Under the pieces are notes generated by a model. That model had not been told where the DNA came from. It ran no database searches and saw nothing but the letters and a program-made list of their open reading frames with translations. A program made the position numbers and the translations under genes. From an uncultured Collinsella sp. (GTDB lineage Bacteria > Actinomycetota > Coriobacteriia > Coriobacteriales > Coriobacteriaceae), in the NCBI GenBank assembly GCA_905204635.1, contig CAJLAN010000112.1, positions 1 to 5,954 on the forward strand: DNA of 5,954 nt, read 5' to 3'. Each line of letters begins with the position of its first letter. Within the stretch, counting starts at the first letter, position 1. Below, piece by piece: positions 5,925 to 5,954 of this stretch.

Positions 5925-5954
5925 ATGATGATTGTTGTAAATGAATCGGCTGGT
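5925..5954 (+). CDS. Start of a downstream gene, cut by the window end (perhaps hsdR)
   Basis: Ten codons, MMIVVNESAG, are open to the end of the window behind a plausible ribosome site. The gene directly follows a broken hsdS, and restriction subunits (HsdR) of type I systems often begin with a short stretch containing ES or NES. This makes HsdR a candidate, but ten residues cannot settle it. It could also be any unrelated gene or a chance start. Confidence 0.3.
   Translation, partial: MMIVVNESAG

Noticed and set aside
5762..5944. 60-codon open frame on the + strand at the right edge
   Set aside because: It is out of frame with the HsdS C-terminal helix (LRDALLPKLM...GEIDVS), which is clearly read in frame 1 over the same bases.
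1..5954. CRISPR arrays, tRNA or rRNA genes, insertion-sequence ends, riboswitches
   Set aside because: I found no repeated units with spacers, no cloverleaf or rRNA-like stretches, no terminal inverted repeats with a transposase, and no long structured leader.

Overview
The window looks like the end of a capsule or exopolysaccharide gene cluster, followed by the wreck of a type I restriction-modification (R-M) locus. The host is probably a high-GC Gram-positive. The UDP-glucose dehydrogenase gene ends nearly every codon in G or C, and the set of parts would fit a Coriobacteriia-type gut actinobacterium. That placement is inference, since there is no rRNA or other marker gene. The polysaccharide genes upstream of the dehydrogenase have mixed, more AT-rich codons, as is usual for exchangeable capsule clusters.

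Positions 1-4340, all on the + strand, read as one operon: the C-terminal tail of an unidentified protein (1-177); a GT-A-fold glycosyltransferase (185-1087); a heavily frameshifted hexapeptide-repeat acyltransferase remnant (about 1087-1587); a Wzx/TuaB-type flippase (1588-3018); and a UDP-glucose 6-dehydrogenase (3081-4340). The dehydrogenase supplies UDP-glucuronate, the glycosyltransferase would extend the lipid-linked repeat unit, and the flippase would carry it across the membrane. The acyltransferase that once decorated the sugar appears lost. A strong hairpin at 4398-4450 closes the unit.

Positions 4466-5142, on the - strand, hold a small uncharacterised protein (4466-4894). Its frame is continuous with the N-terminal piece of a tyrosine recombinase (about 4910-5142). 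The recombinase has its own ribosome site and GTG start but is broken by an amber codon and a frameshift.

Divergent from it, about 5161-5895 on the + strand is a half-length HsdS specificity subunit: the central conserved region, one target-recognition domain and the conserved C-terminal helix. It lies in one reading frame interrupted by four internal stops, all TAG. A recombinase next to a head-to-head half hsdS is the layout of known phase-variable, inverting type I R-M systems, so this is best read as a decayed shuffling module. A last ribosome site and start at 5925 open another gene that leaves the window; it might be hsdR.

The most interesting points are the degenerate hsdS-inversion module with amber-only interruptions, the in-frame joining of the recombinase stub to an uncharacterised domain, and the acyltransferase debris that is open into the flippase and could mislead start calling.
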